Notes: a model not told the origin generated them from the letters alone. A stretch of DNA of 64,000 nt from Planococcus halotolerans (GCF_003289955.1 NZ_QLZR01000003.1:186001-250000), one strand, 5' to 3'. Shown: positions 40,925 through 50,881, counted from the stretch's first letter. Made by a program: numbers and translations.

Positions 40925-42592
40925 ATGAAGTACGAATTGAGCAAGAAGGCTGCCGGGATTTCCATCGCTGCTGCTGTCGCATTTTCTTCAATCGGTTTAG
41001 CGTTGAACAGCCCGGCAACAGAAGTAGAGGGCAAAAAAAATGAACCGGCGAATGTCATCATGATGGTCAAGGATGGCACGAGTGCAGGGGCAATTACGTT
41101 AGCAAGATGGTATAAAGGCGAGGATCTTGCAATGGATAAAATTCTCGTGGGTGGAATGCACACGAATTCTGCTGAGTCTGCCATTACGGATTCTGCTCCG
41201 GCCGGAACTGCTATGGCAACCGGCAATAAGACAAACGATAAAGTAATCGGTCTTCTACCGAAAGTTGTAAACACCGAAGGCGCAGAAATGATCGAACCGG
41301 TCGAGCCGGAAGATGCGCTTGCTCCGATAGCCAATGTCTTGGAAGGTGCTGAACTGGCCGGCAAATCGACAGGCATCATTTCAACTTCAGAGATCCAGCA
41401 TGCCACACCGGCGGCATTCTCTGCTCATGCACCCGCACGTTCTCATTATGACGATATTGCGGAGCAACAGGTTTATCAGGACATCGAAGTGGTCCTTGGA
41501 GGCGGAAGAGAATCATTGAATACCGGAAATACAAGAAACGCGCGTAAAGACGGTGAAAACTTATTGGAAGTCATTGACGGGAATGGCTATGATTTTGTGG
41601 AAACGAAAGATGAACTCTTGAATTCTACATCAGATAAGCTATGGGGTTCATTCGCACCTTCTGCGCTGGCCTATGACTTTGACCGTCAGGCAGCTGGAAA
41701 CAGTGAAGAACCGTCGATTGCTGAAATGACGAAAAAAGGTATCGAGACGCTTTCCAAAGATGAAGATGGATTCTTCATGTTTGTTGAAGGCAGCAAAGTG
41801 GACTGGGCAGCACATGCCAATGATCCAATCGGCATTATCAGTGACGTGCTGGCATTCGATGAAGCTGTTAAAGAAGCCCTGGAATTTGCGGAAGAAGACG
41901 GCAACACGATGGTGATCGTTGTCAGTGACCACGGCAACAGCGGCATCACCATGGGCAATGTAAATACAAGTGGTACTTATTCATCCATTCCCGTTTCCGC
42001 ATACATCGAGCCGCTGAAAAAAGCGGAACTGACTGTTGAAGGGGCATTGTCGAAACTGAAAGCAGACCGTTCCAATATGGAAGAAGTGGCAGCACTTTAT
42101 GGCTTGGACGATTTGTCGGGAGATGAGCTGAAAGCGTTGAAAGCTGCGGAAAACGTGGCGGGCCTTATGTCAGACCTGTTGTCTGAACGGGCCAACCTAG
42201 GCTTCACGACCGGAGGACATACTGGAGAAGATGTCTTCCTGTATGCATACGGACCGTCTAAACCTACTGGGCTGGTGGACAACACAGACCTTGCCGGAAA
42301 TATGGCTGCGCATCTTGGCTTCAACCTTGCTGAAGTAACTGAGGAGCTTTTCGTCAATGCGGAAGAAGCGTTTGAACAAAAAGGCTTCGTAACAAATATC
42401 GATGATACGGATGCAGAAAACCTGGTTTTTGTTGCAGAAAAAGGGAACCTCAAAATCGAGTTGCCCGAGAATAAGAACGTTGCAAATGTAACGCAGAACA
42501 AGAAGTCATACGAGAAGAAGCTTGAAGGTGTGACGGTATTCAACGGAGAAGCCTTCTTCGTTTCAAAAAAGGCATTGAATATGTCTAAATAA
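40925..42592 (+). CDS. secreted alkaline phosphatase
   Basis: A 555-residue exported phosphomonoesterase. A signal peptide or membrane anchor covers about 1-32. Metal ligand Asp50 lies in MMVKDGTSAG; the nucleophile Ser90 in TDSAPAGTAMATG; EGSKVDWAAHANDP (about 287-300) and VVSDHGNSG (about 333-341) carry further metal ligands, and GFTTGGHTGEDV the last histidine. The order fits the PhoA-type family; residues about 350-420 form an inserted region. It releases phosphate outside the cell. Start ATG follows AGGAGGG. Possible Pho boxes upstream suggest induction by phosphate starvation. Confidence 0.9.
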   Translation: MKYELSKKAAGISIAAAVAFSSIGLALNSPATEVEGKKNEPANVIMMVKDGTSAGAITLARWYKGEDLAMDKILVGGMHTNSAESAITDSAPAGTAMATGNKTNDKVIGLLPKVVNTEGAEMIEPVEPEDALAPIANVLEGAELAGKSTGIISTSEIQHATPAAFSAHAPARSHYDDIAEQQVYQDIEVVLGGGRESLNTGNTRNARKDGENLLEVIDGNGYDFVETKDELLNSTSDKLWGSFAPSALAYDFDRQAAGNSEEPSIAEMTKKGIETLSKDEDGFFMFVEGSKVDWAAHANDPIGIISDVLAFDEAVKEALEFAEEDGNTMVIVVSDHGNSGITMGNVNTSGTYSSIPVSAYIEPLKKAELTVEGALSKLKADRSNMEEVAALYGLDDLSGDELKALKAAENVAGLMSDLLSERANLGFTTGGHTGEDVFLYAYGPSKPTGLVDNTDLAGNMAAHLGFNLAEVTEELFVNAEEAFEQKGFVTNIDDTDAENLVFVAEKGNLKIELPENKNVANVTQNKKSYEKKLEGVTVFNGEAFFVSKKALNMSK

Positions 42593-42599
42593 GCCGAGT

Positions 42600-42644
42600 C
42601 AAAAAGCTGTTTTCCCAGTGATAAGCTGGGGGACAGTTTTTTTG
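42600..42644 (+). terminator. terminator of the alkaline phosphatase gene
   Basis: AAGCTGTTTTCCCAG pairs with CTGGGGGACAGTTT; seven T follow. Confidence 0.85.
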
Positions 42645-42751
42645 TCTGGATTTAAAGCTGAAACTTTCCCTGTTTATTAATGTCCCGGTCATACTTTGTT
42701 CATAAACGTCTGTTAAAGTGAGGACATCGAGCAAAAGAAAGAGGGATGACA

Positions 42752-43621
42752 ATGAAACAGGCTATGTACATTGCAATTGGAATTATCGCTGCCTCAGCAA
42801 TTTTCCTGTTGGTGGGGTTCAATAAAGATGAGGTCGTGGCGACAGTCAACGGCACGGATATCGAAAAGGATGCACTTTATGATCAGATGGTGAAGACAAG
42901 CGGAACAGAGGCGCTGGATATCATGATTTCCAATGAAATCATCCGCCAGGAAGCCGAAAAAGCGGATATTGAAATCACACAGGATGAATTGGACGCGGAA
43001 TTGGCGGAATATGAAGAACAGTACGGCGGTGCAGAAGGCCTTGCCACTGCGCTTGAAGGAAGCGGTCTGACTGAGGAAGATCTGGAAAAAGAGATGAAAA
43101 ACTTCCTGAGAGTCGAGAAATTGATTGGTCCTGAAATCGAAATTACAGATGAAGCGATTGAAACTTATTTCAAGGAAAACAAAGAGGCTCTTGGCCAAAG
43201 CGCGACCGTGGAAGCCAGCCATATCTTAACTGAAACAAAAGAACAAGCTGAAGAAGTGTCGCAGAAATTGGCTGACGGGGGAGACTTCGCAGAACTTGCT
43301 GCTGAATATTCGATTGACACGGCCACTGCCGAAAACGGCGGGGAACTTGGCAGCTTTGGAACCGGTGAAATGGCACCTGAATTCGAAGAAGCGGCATTCT
43401 CCATGAACCCGGATGAAATCAGTGATCCAGTCCAAACGGATTTCGGTTACCATATCATTAAAGTAACAGATAAGACCGAAGCTGCAGAAGCAACACTTGA
43501 AGACAGCAAGGAACAGATCAAAGAGATTTTATTTGATGAAGCCTTGAATGCCCAATATGCAACGTGGATTGCAGAAAAACAGGCGGCATACAGTATTGAA
43601 AACAAATTAAACCAGGGCTGA
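42752..43621 (+). CDS. PrsA-like peptidyl-prolyl isomerase, membrane anchored
   Basis: A 289-residue foldase acting outside the membrane. A single N-terminal helix (about 5-23) anchors it instead of the lipobox of classical PrsA. An SurA-like N-terminal region (about 30-130) precedes a parvulin PPIase domain (about 140-240): SATVEASHILTETKEQAEEV, FAELAAEYSIDTATAENGGELGSFGTGEM and DPVQTDFGYHIIKVTD. It likely helps exported proteins fold, possibly the phosphatase encoded just upstream. ATG 42752 is preferred because AAAGAGGG lies about 6 bases before it; ATG 42746 is adjacent to that site. Confidence 0.85.
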   Translation: MKQAMYIAIGIIAASAIFLLVGFNKDEVVATVNGTDIEKDALYDQMVKTSGTEALDIMISNEIIRQEAEKADIEITQDELDAELAEYEEQYGGAEGLATALEGSGLTEEDLEKEMKNFLRVEKLIGPEIEITDEAIETYFKENKEALGQSATVEASHILTETKEQAEEVSQKLADGGDFAELAAEYSIDTATAENGGELGSFGTGEMAPEFEEAAFSMNPDEISDPVQTDFGYHIIKVTDKTEAAEATLEDSKEQIKEILFDEALNAQYATWIAEKQAAYSIENKLNQG

Positions 43622-43651
43622 TTTTAAGCCCCTATATTAAGGAAGTAAAGC

Positions 43652-43694
43652 AAAAACCGCGATTTGGATGATAATCCAAGCCGCGGTTTTTCAG
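43652..43694 (-). terminator. bidirectional terminator between PrsA-like and RsbR-like genes
   Basis: AAAAACCGCG-TTGGAT pairs with ATCCAA-CGCGGTTTTT; A- and T-runs on both sides let it serve both convergent genes. Confidence 0.85.
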
Positions 43695-43710
43695 TGTGTT
43701 TATCTTGTTA

Positions 43711-44535
43711 TTAAACTGCCAGATACTCACTGAGAGCGTTCTGCAGCGTACCCAGTGTTTTGGTTTTAGGATCAAAAGATAAACCAAGATTGATCATTTT
43801 CCGTACGACTTCTGCGCGCAACCCGGTAATAATCGTTTTGCATCCCATCATGGCCGTACCATCGATGATCTTCATCAGGTGATGGATGACTTCCGGTTCC
43901 ATATCAGCAATGCCGGACAAGTCCAAAATCAATGTATCAATATGTGAATTTCCTACTTCGGTCAGCACTTTTTCTTCCAGAATCGATGTGCGGAAAGAAT
44001 CAACCGAACCGATCAATGGCAGGATTGAAACAGAGGCATTGATTGGAATGATCGGCACTGACAGGTTCTCGACAAGCTGGCGATGTGCCTTGATCAACGA
44101 GTCTTTATAGATAGAATAATTGATGAAAAAGTTATTTAGAAATGTATCGACGCGTGTATTCACATCTTTTTCCATGGAGAAAAAATCGAATCCTGTTTTA
44201 TTGTATGTAGCATCGTTGTATTGCTGGAGGAATGTCCAAAGCGTACGTCGGATTGCTTGCACCCATTCCAATTTAAAAGAAAGTTCAATCGAGTGTGTTG
44301 CCCAGGCAATGCCTTCCTGCTTTGCAAATAATTTAAGATCTTCTTCCTGGCCTTCGATGATATAGCCGACGACTTTGTGGGCATTTGAGACAAGGTCAAT
44401 GTTGCCGATTTTCAGTATTTCATCAATCTGGTCCTTGACGTTCACGGCTTCTTCCAATAATTTTTCCTCAAACGCTTCCTGGTATTTATCGAAAAAAGCT
44501 TTGATTTCTTCTGATTTTTGCAATGCCTCAGCCAT
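43711..44535 (-). CDS. RsbR-family STAS protein, phospho-sites replaced
   Basis: A 274-residue RsbR-type protein: helical N-terminal half (1-155) and STAS domain (about 165-270) with LILDLSGIADMEPEVIHHLM and IITGLRAEVVRKMINLG. The residue at the RsbR Thr171 place is Pro (MEPEV) and at the Thr205 place Lys (VVRKMI), so RsbT could not phosphorylate it there. Same length as the paralogue at 2010. ATG 44535 follows AAAAGGAGA; the longer frame to 44604 is not supported. Monocistronic. It could be a constitutive or decoy co-antagonist; partners are outside the window. Confidence 0.82.
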   Translation of the reverse strand: MAEALQKSEEIKAFFDKYQEAFEEKLLEEAVNVKDQIDEILKIGNIDLVSNAHKVVGYIIEGQEEDLKLFAKQEGIAWATHSIELSFKLEWVQAIRRTLWTFLQQYNDATYNKTGFDFFSMEKDVNTRVDTFLNNFFINYSIYKDSLIKAHRQLVENLSVPIIPINASVSILPLIGSVDSFRTSILEEKVLTEVGNSHIDTLILDLSGIADMEPEVIHHLMKIIDGTAMMGCKTIITGLRAEVVRKMINLGLSFDPKTKTLGTLQNALSEYLAV

Positions 44536-44711
44536 TACTCTTTCTCCTTTTATAAGTAATTTTTTTAAAATAATCCCAATAACTTTATTTAAGTATAGCA
44601 TCAATGAAAATCACATTGTAAACCTATGTCTAACAAAATGAACAATTCTAACTATACCCTCCTATTTCATAATAAAACCAAATATTAGGGGATATAAGTT
44701 TTTATTTTCAT

Positions 44712-44741
44712 AAATAAAAACCGCCCACAGGGAGCGGTTCA
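44712..44741 (-). terminator. terminator of the AI-2E-family permease gene
   Basis: AACCGCTCCC, TGT loop, GGGCGGTT, then TTTATTTATT on the minus strand. Confidence 0.85.
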
Positions 44742-44750
44742 TCACATATA

Positions 44751-45833
44751 TCACCGGAGTGCTGGAAACTTCAAACGGATCAAACGGTAAATATTCTGTA
44801 CTATGGCTTTGCCGACCGCATAGAATGGGATGACGAGAATCATGCCTATAATTCCGGCAAAACTTGCGCCAATATAAAGAAGGAAAATAATTGTGACCGG
44901 ATGTACCTCAAGTTTATGGCCCATAACGTTCGGCGAGATCAGATTGCTCTCTAGTTGCTGAATAATGAGGATGGCGATGGCCGTCCAAAGCGCAAGCAGC
45001 GGATCCTGGATAAGCGCCACAATCAGCACCGGCACTGCACCGATGAATGGTCCGAGAAACGGAATCAGGTTAGTGAACATCGAAACAAGCGCCAGAATCA
45101 CAGCATATTCCAATCCAAGCAGCATGTATGCGACCAGGCTGAGCGCACCGACGAACAAGCTGACAATCGCCTGTCCCTGAATATAGGCACTCAAATTTTC
45201 ATCCATATCCTGAAGGATTTTTCTCCCTTCTTCACGGGAATCCTGCGGCAAAATTTTAAGGAAACTGTCCGGCAGGCGGTCGCCGTCTTTCAAGAGGAAA
45301 AACAAGACGAACGGCACGATGACCAATTTGGACACTATGCTTAAAAAGCTTGCCAGAAAGCTAAGAATACTTGAGCTTAAATCTGAAAAAGTGGTAGAAA
45401 AATTGTCTGTTAACGTGGTTGGCTGAAGATCCGGCATGACATTTTGCTCTTGGATAAATTGCCACCAGTCACTTTCAAGGGTCATATCTACCCAATCCTG
45501 CACACGCTGTGCAATAACCGGAAAATTATTGATGAGCGTCATTATCTGTTCCGCCAGTAATGGACCCAGCCAGCTGCCGAGGAAGAACAAGATGATGGAG
45601 AAAATCATGAATATCGACAGAATGGCTGTTACACGCCCCATCCGTTTTTCGAGCAATCGCACGAGCGGGCGGAAAATATAATAGAGGATTCCCCCGACAA
45701 TCACGGTAGGGGCGATGGTAGAAATAATGACTTTAAATGGATATAGAAGAAAGGGCATACGTGCTGCCAAATATAAAATAATGAGAATGAGAACAACGCT
45801 ATAGAGGAATAAAAACCATTTTGTTTTCGGCAT
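44751..45833 (-). CDS. AI-2E-family transporter
   Basis: A 360-residue membrane protein with about eight helices, of the AI-2 exporter (AI-2E/PerM, UPF0118) family. Seen: an N-terminal pair of helices, LGSWLGPLLAEQI, a large extracytoplasmic loop (about 95-155), and the C-terminal NLIPFLGPFIGAVPVLIVAL (about 253-272) and LESNLISPNVMGHKLEVHPVTIIFLLYIGASFAG, which are signatures of the family. Members export autoinducer-2 or, in some Bacillota, exchange Na+ for H+. Which applies here is unknown. Upstream, GTTTAA at about 45900 faces a poor -10, so SigB control is doubtful. The stretch 45834-46114 shows no gene. Confidence 0.82.
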   Translation of the reverse strand: MPKTKWFLFLYSVVLILIILYLAARMPFLLYPFKVIISTIAPTVIVGGILYYIFRPLVRLLEKRMGRVTAILSIFMIFSIILFFLGSWLGPLLAEQIMTLINNFPVIAQRVQDWVDMTLESDWWQFIQEQNVMPDLQPTTLTDNFSTTFSDLSSSILSFLASFLSIVSKLVIVPFVLFFLLKDGDRLPDSFLKILPQDSREEGRKILQDMDENLSAYIQGQAIVSLFVGALSLVAYMLLGLEYAVILALVSMFTNLIPFLGPFIGAVPVLIVALIQDPLLALWTAIAILIIQQLESNLISPNVMGHKLEVHPVTIIFLLYIGASFAGIIGMILVIPFYAVGKAIVQNIYRLIRLKFPALR

Positions 45834-46114
45834 GCGCAGCCCTCCCAGCTTCCGGCCGTAGAAAGGCCTTTATTTCCTTATTACCTGTAAGGGAGGGCGT
45901 TAAACAATTAAATGAGGCTGCGTCCACCCAGTGTAGGTGAACTTCATGAATTTATTAAAAACCTCTCATCGAATAAAGGTAAAAACCTCAGTTTTAATTG
46001 GATATAAAAATCCTATTAATTCTTCTCTAAAAACCATTGCGCCCTAGAATTTTCCAACATATAATAAATCAACCGTATTTGCGGGGACATGGGAGAAAAG
46101 AGGGTGCGCGGCCG

Positions 46115-49100
46115 ATGAGAGCGAATGAGATTAAAACGATAGAGCAATTTATAGAAGAGATTCGGGGTTTGTGGGGAGAGCGATCGATCAGCCGCTTGCG
46201 CAATTGGCTAGCGGAATTAGAGACGGAAGAGGATTATTACCGGTTGATTCGCCTGGGAGATCGGGCGGAACTTTATAAATACAGCAATCTATTGGCGACG
46301 CATGCGCATAAACGTTTCGGCACGCTGAGGCCGTTTGCCTGGTATTGCACGCGGTTGTTGGAAACAGGCAAAAGCCTGGAAGCGGAAGAGCGCATGACAG
46401 CGCGTCTGCACGGTGTGCCGGAGTCGAATTTCACGGTTGATGAACGGGTGTCGGCGCATACGCTGCTATTTCGTGTGTTTTGCCAGCTGAACCGGATTCC
46501 GGAAGCGAAAGAGCAATTGGAGAAGATTAAAGAAGTCAAAGTGTTGGAATGGGCAGATCTTGAAGCGCTTTATAATCTTCACAGCGGCAAATGGGATGAG
46601 GCAGAAGAGATTTTACGAAACGCCTTAGTGAATCAAAAGGCAGAGCGAAATGATTATGTGCTCAGCCTGTTGGCGGATCATTTATCGGTGATGGGCCGGC
46701 AAAGTGAGGCTCTTGAACTGCTGCAGGAAGGACAAAGGCAATATCCGAATAACTGGTCGTTTTGGATGGAGCAGGTGAGGCGCCTGTTCCACCTGAATCG
46801 TTATGAGGAAACAATGCGTTTGATGGAAGACATCGATGCGAAAAATCCATATCATAGCCATCGCGATTTTTATGCGTACCTGACAGCAGAATGTTTATAC
46901 AAGCTGGAGAGATGGGACGAACTCGAAGCTTGGATTTCGCAGCATAAAATCATATTGGAAAAGACGATTTACGGCAAAACGGCAATTCAACGGGAGGCTG
47001 GACATAAACAGCTGGAGCTCACGCCTAAGGTTCAGAAGCTCGATTATTGTGTGCCCGCGTCGCTGTCGATCATGCTGGAAGCGTATGGGATGGAAATCGG
47101 CCAGGATGAAATTGCCTCGCACGTGTTTGACGTAACAGGTTCAAAACTTCGGACGACGATGACGTATATGGAGTCGCTCGGTCTGAAAGGGCAGTATTTC
47201 AAAGGCAATCTTGAGCTTTATAAGAAGATGATAGATGCTGGCGTGCCGGTGCTGCTGTCGATGATGATTGAAAACAGCGCGCATGTGCAGGTCGTGGTCG
47301 GTTATGATGACAGGCTGCAGGTGATGCTCATCCAAGATCCGAACGACCAGGCACCGTCATTGATTCCGTATACAGAATTGAAAGATGGCTATAAGATGAC
47401 GGATTCGTTGAGTATGATTTTCGCCAACGAAGAACAGGAATATTTATTGGCGGAGCTCAACCTGTCAGAGCATCGGTTCTATGAGCAGATGTATGCGTTT
47501 TTGGACGAGGAAGAAGAGCTTGAAAGCGAAGCGTTTCTTACTTTCCTGGAAGAGCATATCGAAGAACGTTATGCTGCCGTAATCGGGATTTCAATTCTAT
47601 TTTCCGACCGGGCGAAAGCCCTTCACGATAAATGGGTGGAGCGGCTTCGGCAGGAATTTGGTCCGGACGATTCTGATCTCGCGCTATTGATCGCCCACAT
47701 GCATTTCCAGAAGGATGAATTGCCGGAAGCGCTGGCGTGTCTGGCTGCAGTCAATGAAAAGAACAGCCCTTATGCGCTGTTCCTGCGTGGTGTGATCCTG
47801 ATGAACCAGGACAGCCACACGCAGGCGATCCCGTATTTCAAGCAATCGATCGAGTTGGATCATTATCAGCCATCGGCGTACAGCCATTTGGCGCGCTGTT
47901 ATATGGAAGTGGGCAAAATCCATCAGGCCTATAAATGGTCGTTGATTGCAGTGGAACAATTGCCATCAGATACTTATGTGCAGATAACGCACAGCCTGAT
48001 CCAATATGAGTCCGGCGCTTACGCAAAAGCTCTGGCACGTTTCCGTAAATTGAGTGTGGAACATCCGGAAGACGGCTATTTCATCTATGAAATCGGCCGT
48101 TGCCTATTGGCGCTCGGCGAAGAAACCGAAGCCATCGACTCCTTTGAGCGGTATATCAACATGGCGCCGGAATTGGCGTATTCCTATTTGCGCCTTGCCG
48201 AAATCCATATGGCGGCGGAAAACTGGAAAGATGCCTCAACTATTGTCAAAAAAGGCTTGGAGCATGCGGACAATAAAGATGTGCTTCATGTTTACAGCGG
48301 ACATATTGCCGCTGAGCAGGAGCAGTTTGCTAAAGCTGAAAGCGAATACCATAAAGCGCTCGAACTTGATCCGGAAGATTTGTTTGCCGTGACGTTCATC
48401 GCACATGCGCTCTTGAAGCAGGACCGTTTTGAACCTGCCGTTGCATTTTTAAAACAATACACAGCAAAAGGCGATGCTGGTTATTTTATCCGCTCGGCGA
48501 CAATGCTGTGGGAAGAATGGCCGGAATATGCGGGGCAGCAGCATGCATTGACTCTTTTGGAGGCCGGTCTTGAAAACAGAGAACTTGAAGACTATATAGA
48601 TATGGCGCTGCAATACGCGGATTTCGGGGGCAATCCTTTATTCCGAAATCGTGTATTAAATAAATTCAAGGAATTGCGTGAAACCGAAAGCGACGAAACC
48701 TTATTGTGCATCGAAGGGCAATTGCATGAGCAGGCAGGAAACAATCCGTTTGCACGTAAACTCTATGAAGAGGCATTGCAAAAAGAGCCGAGTGCACAGG
48801 CCAATTTCCAAATCGGTTTGATGGAAGCTGAAGCAGGCAGACTGGATGAAGCCATTCCATATTTAATCCGCAGTGCCGAACTGGATTTCGCAAATTCCGC
48901 TGTGCGGGAAGCGCTGGTCAAAGTTTACACGGAGAAGGAAGACATCCCGCGTGCTTTTGCGGCGGCTTTGACTTTATTGCAGAACGATCCCCTTGAACTC
49001 GATTTTAAGGAATTGTTCGAACTGGCCGTGACAGAGGAATCGGTCAAAGCGATTTCGAAAACGCTAGACCAAGTGGCGGAGCAAGTGCCGGAAGAATGGT

Positions 49101-50290
49101 GGCTTGTCGGGAAAGCTCATTGCGCGGAAAAAGAAGGGCGCATCAAAGAAGCGGAAGATTTGTTCGAACAGGCAAAAGCGCTGAACGGCGCATTTCCTTC
49201 CTATTACCAGCACGCCGAATTCTGTGTGCGGAGAGGTCAGCTGAAACGCGCTGCCCTGCTGCTGGAGGAGCTGATTGCAGAGCATCCGGAAGACGAACGG
49301 CTTTACGGTGAATATGTCCGGATCTATGCGGAAATGGGCAAATCCCACGATATCAATAAGCGTTTGAAAAAGCATCTTAAAGGCGAGGAGCTGGGACTTG
49401 CACAAGCATACTGCGCTGATGAACTCGGTCAGTGGTTCAATGAAACAGAAGAAGAGTCGGAAATTGAGCATGAGAAAAAAGGCGGTTTCGGCAAGCTGCT
49501 TCATACCGGGCAGCGTTTGCGGGTGTCTACAACGGTTTTCATCCTTTACGGTGAAGCGATGAAACGGGCACCGAAACATGAAGTGCCAGTGCTACGGCAC
49601 GCGGCGTACTGCTTATCCCGGGGCATGTCCAAAGAAGCCATCGAGGAGCTGGGACCATTTGTGAAACGGACCGGCAATTACGAAGCGGCGAGCCTGCAAT
49701 TGGAGGCGACGATGCAGCTGGCGGTCGACAAGCAATCGGAAAAATTGATTCATAAAGCCATCAAGCTGGCGGAAGGATTGCATAAAGAGCAGCCGAACGA
49801 TGCGGCTGTGCTGATGAACTGGGGCCATGCACTCGTTGTGATCGACGAAACGCATGAAGCCTTAAGGAAATATGATCACGTCATTCAGCTGGAACCGTTT
49901 AACGGAGAGCCGTATGTCCGTATGCTTGAAATCCTGTCTGACGAAAGAAAATCCGAGGTGCCGACGTTGCTTGCACGGATTCCGGAAGAACTCGAAAGCA
50001 GCGAATGGATTCGGATGGCGCGTGGAATGAGCCATATGAAGATGGGGGAAGCGGTAAAAGGAAAGGAATTTCTGACAGCTTTGACGAAAGAAGTACCGGA
50101 CTTTTCGCCCGCCTTTTACGAATTGGCGCACTGTGAAATGATGCTGGGCAATAAAGCGGGAGCTATTGAGGCCTTGCGTGAGCTGTTCCATAAGGAAGAC
50201 GGCATAAACTTTGTGATGGCTATCGGTGAAGAGCCGCTGTTCGAAGAGATTTATGAAGATATTGATGAATTGGTGGCAGAATTAGTTTAG
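46115..50290 (+). CDS. giant TPR protein with an internal C39-like peptidase domain
   Basis: A 1391-residue protein without signal peptide or membrane helix. TPR-like helical repeats fill about 90-290. A papain-like C39-type domain follows (about 300-450): Cys312 in KLDYCVPASLSIMLEAYG, His390 in NSAHVQVVVGYDD and Asp408 in IQDPNDQ are at catalytic positions. From about 460 to 1390 there are many TPR units (for example YALFLRGVILMNQDSHTQAIPYFKQS and AYCLSRGMSKEAIEELG patterns). TPR arrays bind partner proteins; the C39 domain could cleave a leader peptide or be a binding module. Start ATG 46115 with GAGGG upstream; the earlier TTG at 46037 is less likely. Monocistronic. Function unknown. Confidence 0.83.
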   Translation: MRANEIKTIEQFIEEIRGLWGERSISRLRNWLAELETEEDYYRLIRLGDRAELYKYSNLLATHAHKRFGTLRPFAWYCTRLLETGKSLEAEERMTARLHGVPESNFTVDERVSAHTLLFRVFCQLNRIPEAKEQLEKIKEVKVLEWADLEALYNLHSGKWDEAEEILRNALVNQKAERNDYVLSLLADHLSVMGRQSEALELLQEGQRQYPNNWSFWMEQVRRLFHLNRYEETMRLMEDIDAKNPYHSHRDFYAYLTAECLYKLERWDELEAWISQHKIILEKTIYGKTAIQREAGHKQLELTPKVQKLDYCVPASLSIMLEAYGMEIGQDEIASHVFDVTGSKLRTTMTYMESLGLKGQYFKGNLELYKKMIDAGVPVLLSMMIENSAHVQVVVGYDDRLQVMLIQDPNDQAPSLIPYTELKDGYKMTDSLSMIFANEEQEYLLAELNLSEHRFYEQMYAFLDEEEELESEAFLTFLEEHIEERYAAVIGISILFSDRAKALHDKWVERLRQEFGPDDSDLALLIAHMHFQKDELPEALACLAAVNEKNSPYALFLRGVILMNQDSHTQAIPYFKQSIELDHYQPSAYSHLARCYMEVGKIHQAYKWSLIAVEQLPSDTYVQITHSLIQYESGAYAKALARFRKLSVEHPEDGYFIYEIGRCLLALGEETEAIDSFERYINMAPELAYSYLRLAEIHMAAENWKDASTIVKKGLEHADNKDVLHVYSGHIAAEQEQFAKAESEYHKALELDPEDLFAVTFIAHALLKQDRFEPAVAFLKQYTAKGDAGYFIRSATMLWEEWPEYAGQQHALTLLEAGLENRELEDYIDMALQYADFGGNPLFRNRVLNKFKELRETESDETLLCIEGQLHEQAGNNPFARKLYEEALQKEPSAQANFQIGLMEAEAGRLDEAIPYLIRSAELDFANSAVREALVKVYTEKEDIPRAFAAALTLLQNDPLELDFKELFELAVTEESVKAISKTLDQVAEQVPEEWWLVGKAHCAEKEGRIKEAEDLFEQAKALNGAFPSYYQHAEFCVRRGQLKRAALLLEELIAEHPEDERLYGEYVRIYAEMGKSHDINKRLKKHLKGEELGLAQAYCADELGQWFNETEEESEIEHEKKGGFGKLLHTGQRLRVSTTVFILYGEAMKRAPKHEVPVLRHAAYCLSRGMSKEAIEELGPFVKRTGNYEAASLQLEATMQLAVDKQSEKLIHKAIKLAEGLHKEQPNDAAVLMNWGHALVVIDETHEALRKYDHVIQLEPFNGEPYVRMLEILSDERKSEVPTLLARIPEELESSEWIRMARGMSHMKMGEAVKGKEFLTALTKEVPDFSPAFYELAHCEMMLGNKAGAIEALRELFHKEDGINFVMAIGEEPLFEEIYEDIDELVAELV

Positions 50291-50327
50291 AAAGTTCTGA
50301 AGTCAGGTTTGTTCGGTAACAATGAGG

Positions 50328-50371
50328 AACGCATAGCTGAAGCACTGCTTTAGCTATGCTCTTTTTTGTAT
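50328..50371 (+). terminator. terminator of the giant TPR gene
   Basis: GCATAGCT pairs with AGCTATGC around a 13-base loop; TCTTTTTTG follows. Confidence 0.82.
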
Positions 50372-50419
50372 ATGATAAGATGAACTTATCTGTGGGGTCA
50401 TACTGTTCGAGAGGAGTAG

Positions 50420-50881
50420 ATGTTATTGAAAATCAACTGGTGGCTTTTATTATTGCTGATTTCGGCGCTTGGTCTGGCGGCCTGCCAGAGCAATGCGAAT
50501 GGAAGTGAAGAAATAAAAGAAGAGAAGTCAAAAGAAGAAGTGATAGAAGAAGTTGAAATTGACGAAAAGAAATTCGCAGTCAGCAAAGAAGTGACGGAAA
50601 TTGAAGTGCTTACTTGGGAAGGCGACCAATATGTTACAACGATTGAGGATGAGTTGTTATTAGAAGACCTTGTCTATGCACTGGAAAATGCAGAAATAAA
50701 TTATACGTGGGCTGTTTCCTGGGCTGGCCCTGATTACAAATTACTGTTCAAGCACGAGGATGAAGTTCTGTATGAAATTGGCTATTGCAATACAATCCAA
50801 AATTTCGAGGACGGTACTACCGACAGGTACTGGGAATTTGATCAATTGTACAAAGTGGACATCGAATTGCCGTTGAATTAG
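50420..50881 (+). CDS. putative lipoprotein
   Basis: A 153-residue exported protein. The signal peptide (about 1-21, WWLLLLLISALG) ends in the lipobox LAAC, so the mature chain starts at Cys22 and is lipid-anchored to the outer face of the membrane. An acidic, Glu/Lys-rich linker (about 30-60) leads to a small domain with two tryptophan-rich strands (NYTWAVSWAGPDYK, DRYWEFDQLY). ATG follows AGAGGAGTAG. No family recognised. Confidence 0.75.
   Translation: MLLKINWWLLLLLISALGLAACQSNANGSEEIKEEKSKEEVIEEVEIDEKKFAVSKEVTEIEVLTWEGDQYVTTIEDELLLEDLVYALENAEINYTWAVSWAGPDYKLLFKHEDEVLYEIGYCNTIQNFEDGTTDRYWEFDQLYKVDIELPLN

Noticed and set aside
45890-45915. SigB promoter of the AI-2E-family gene
   Set aside because: GTTTAA is perfect on the minus strand, but the -10 at 14 bp reads GGTAAT, too far from GGGTAT to claim.
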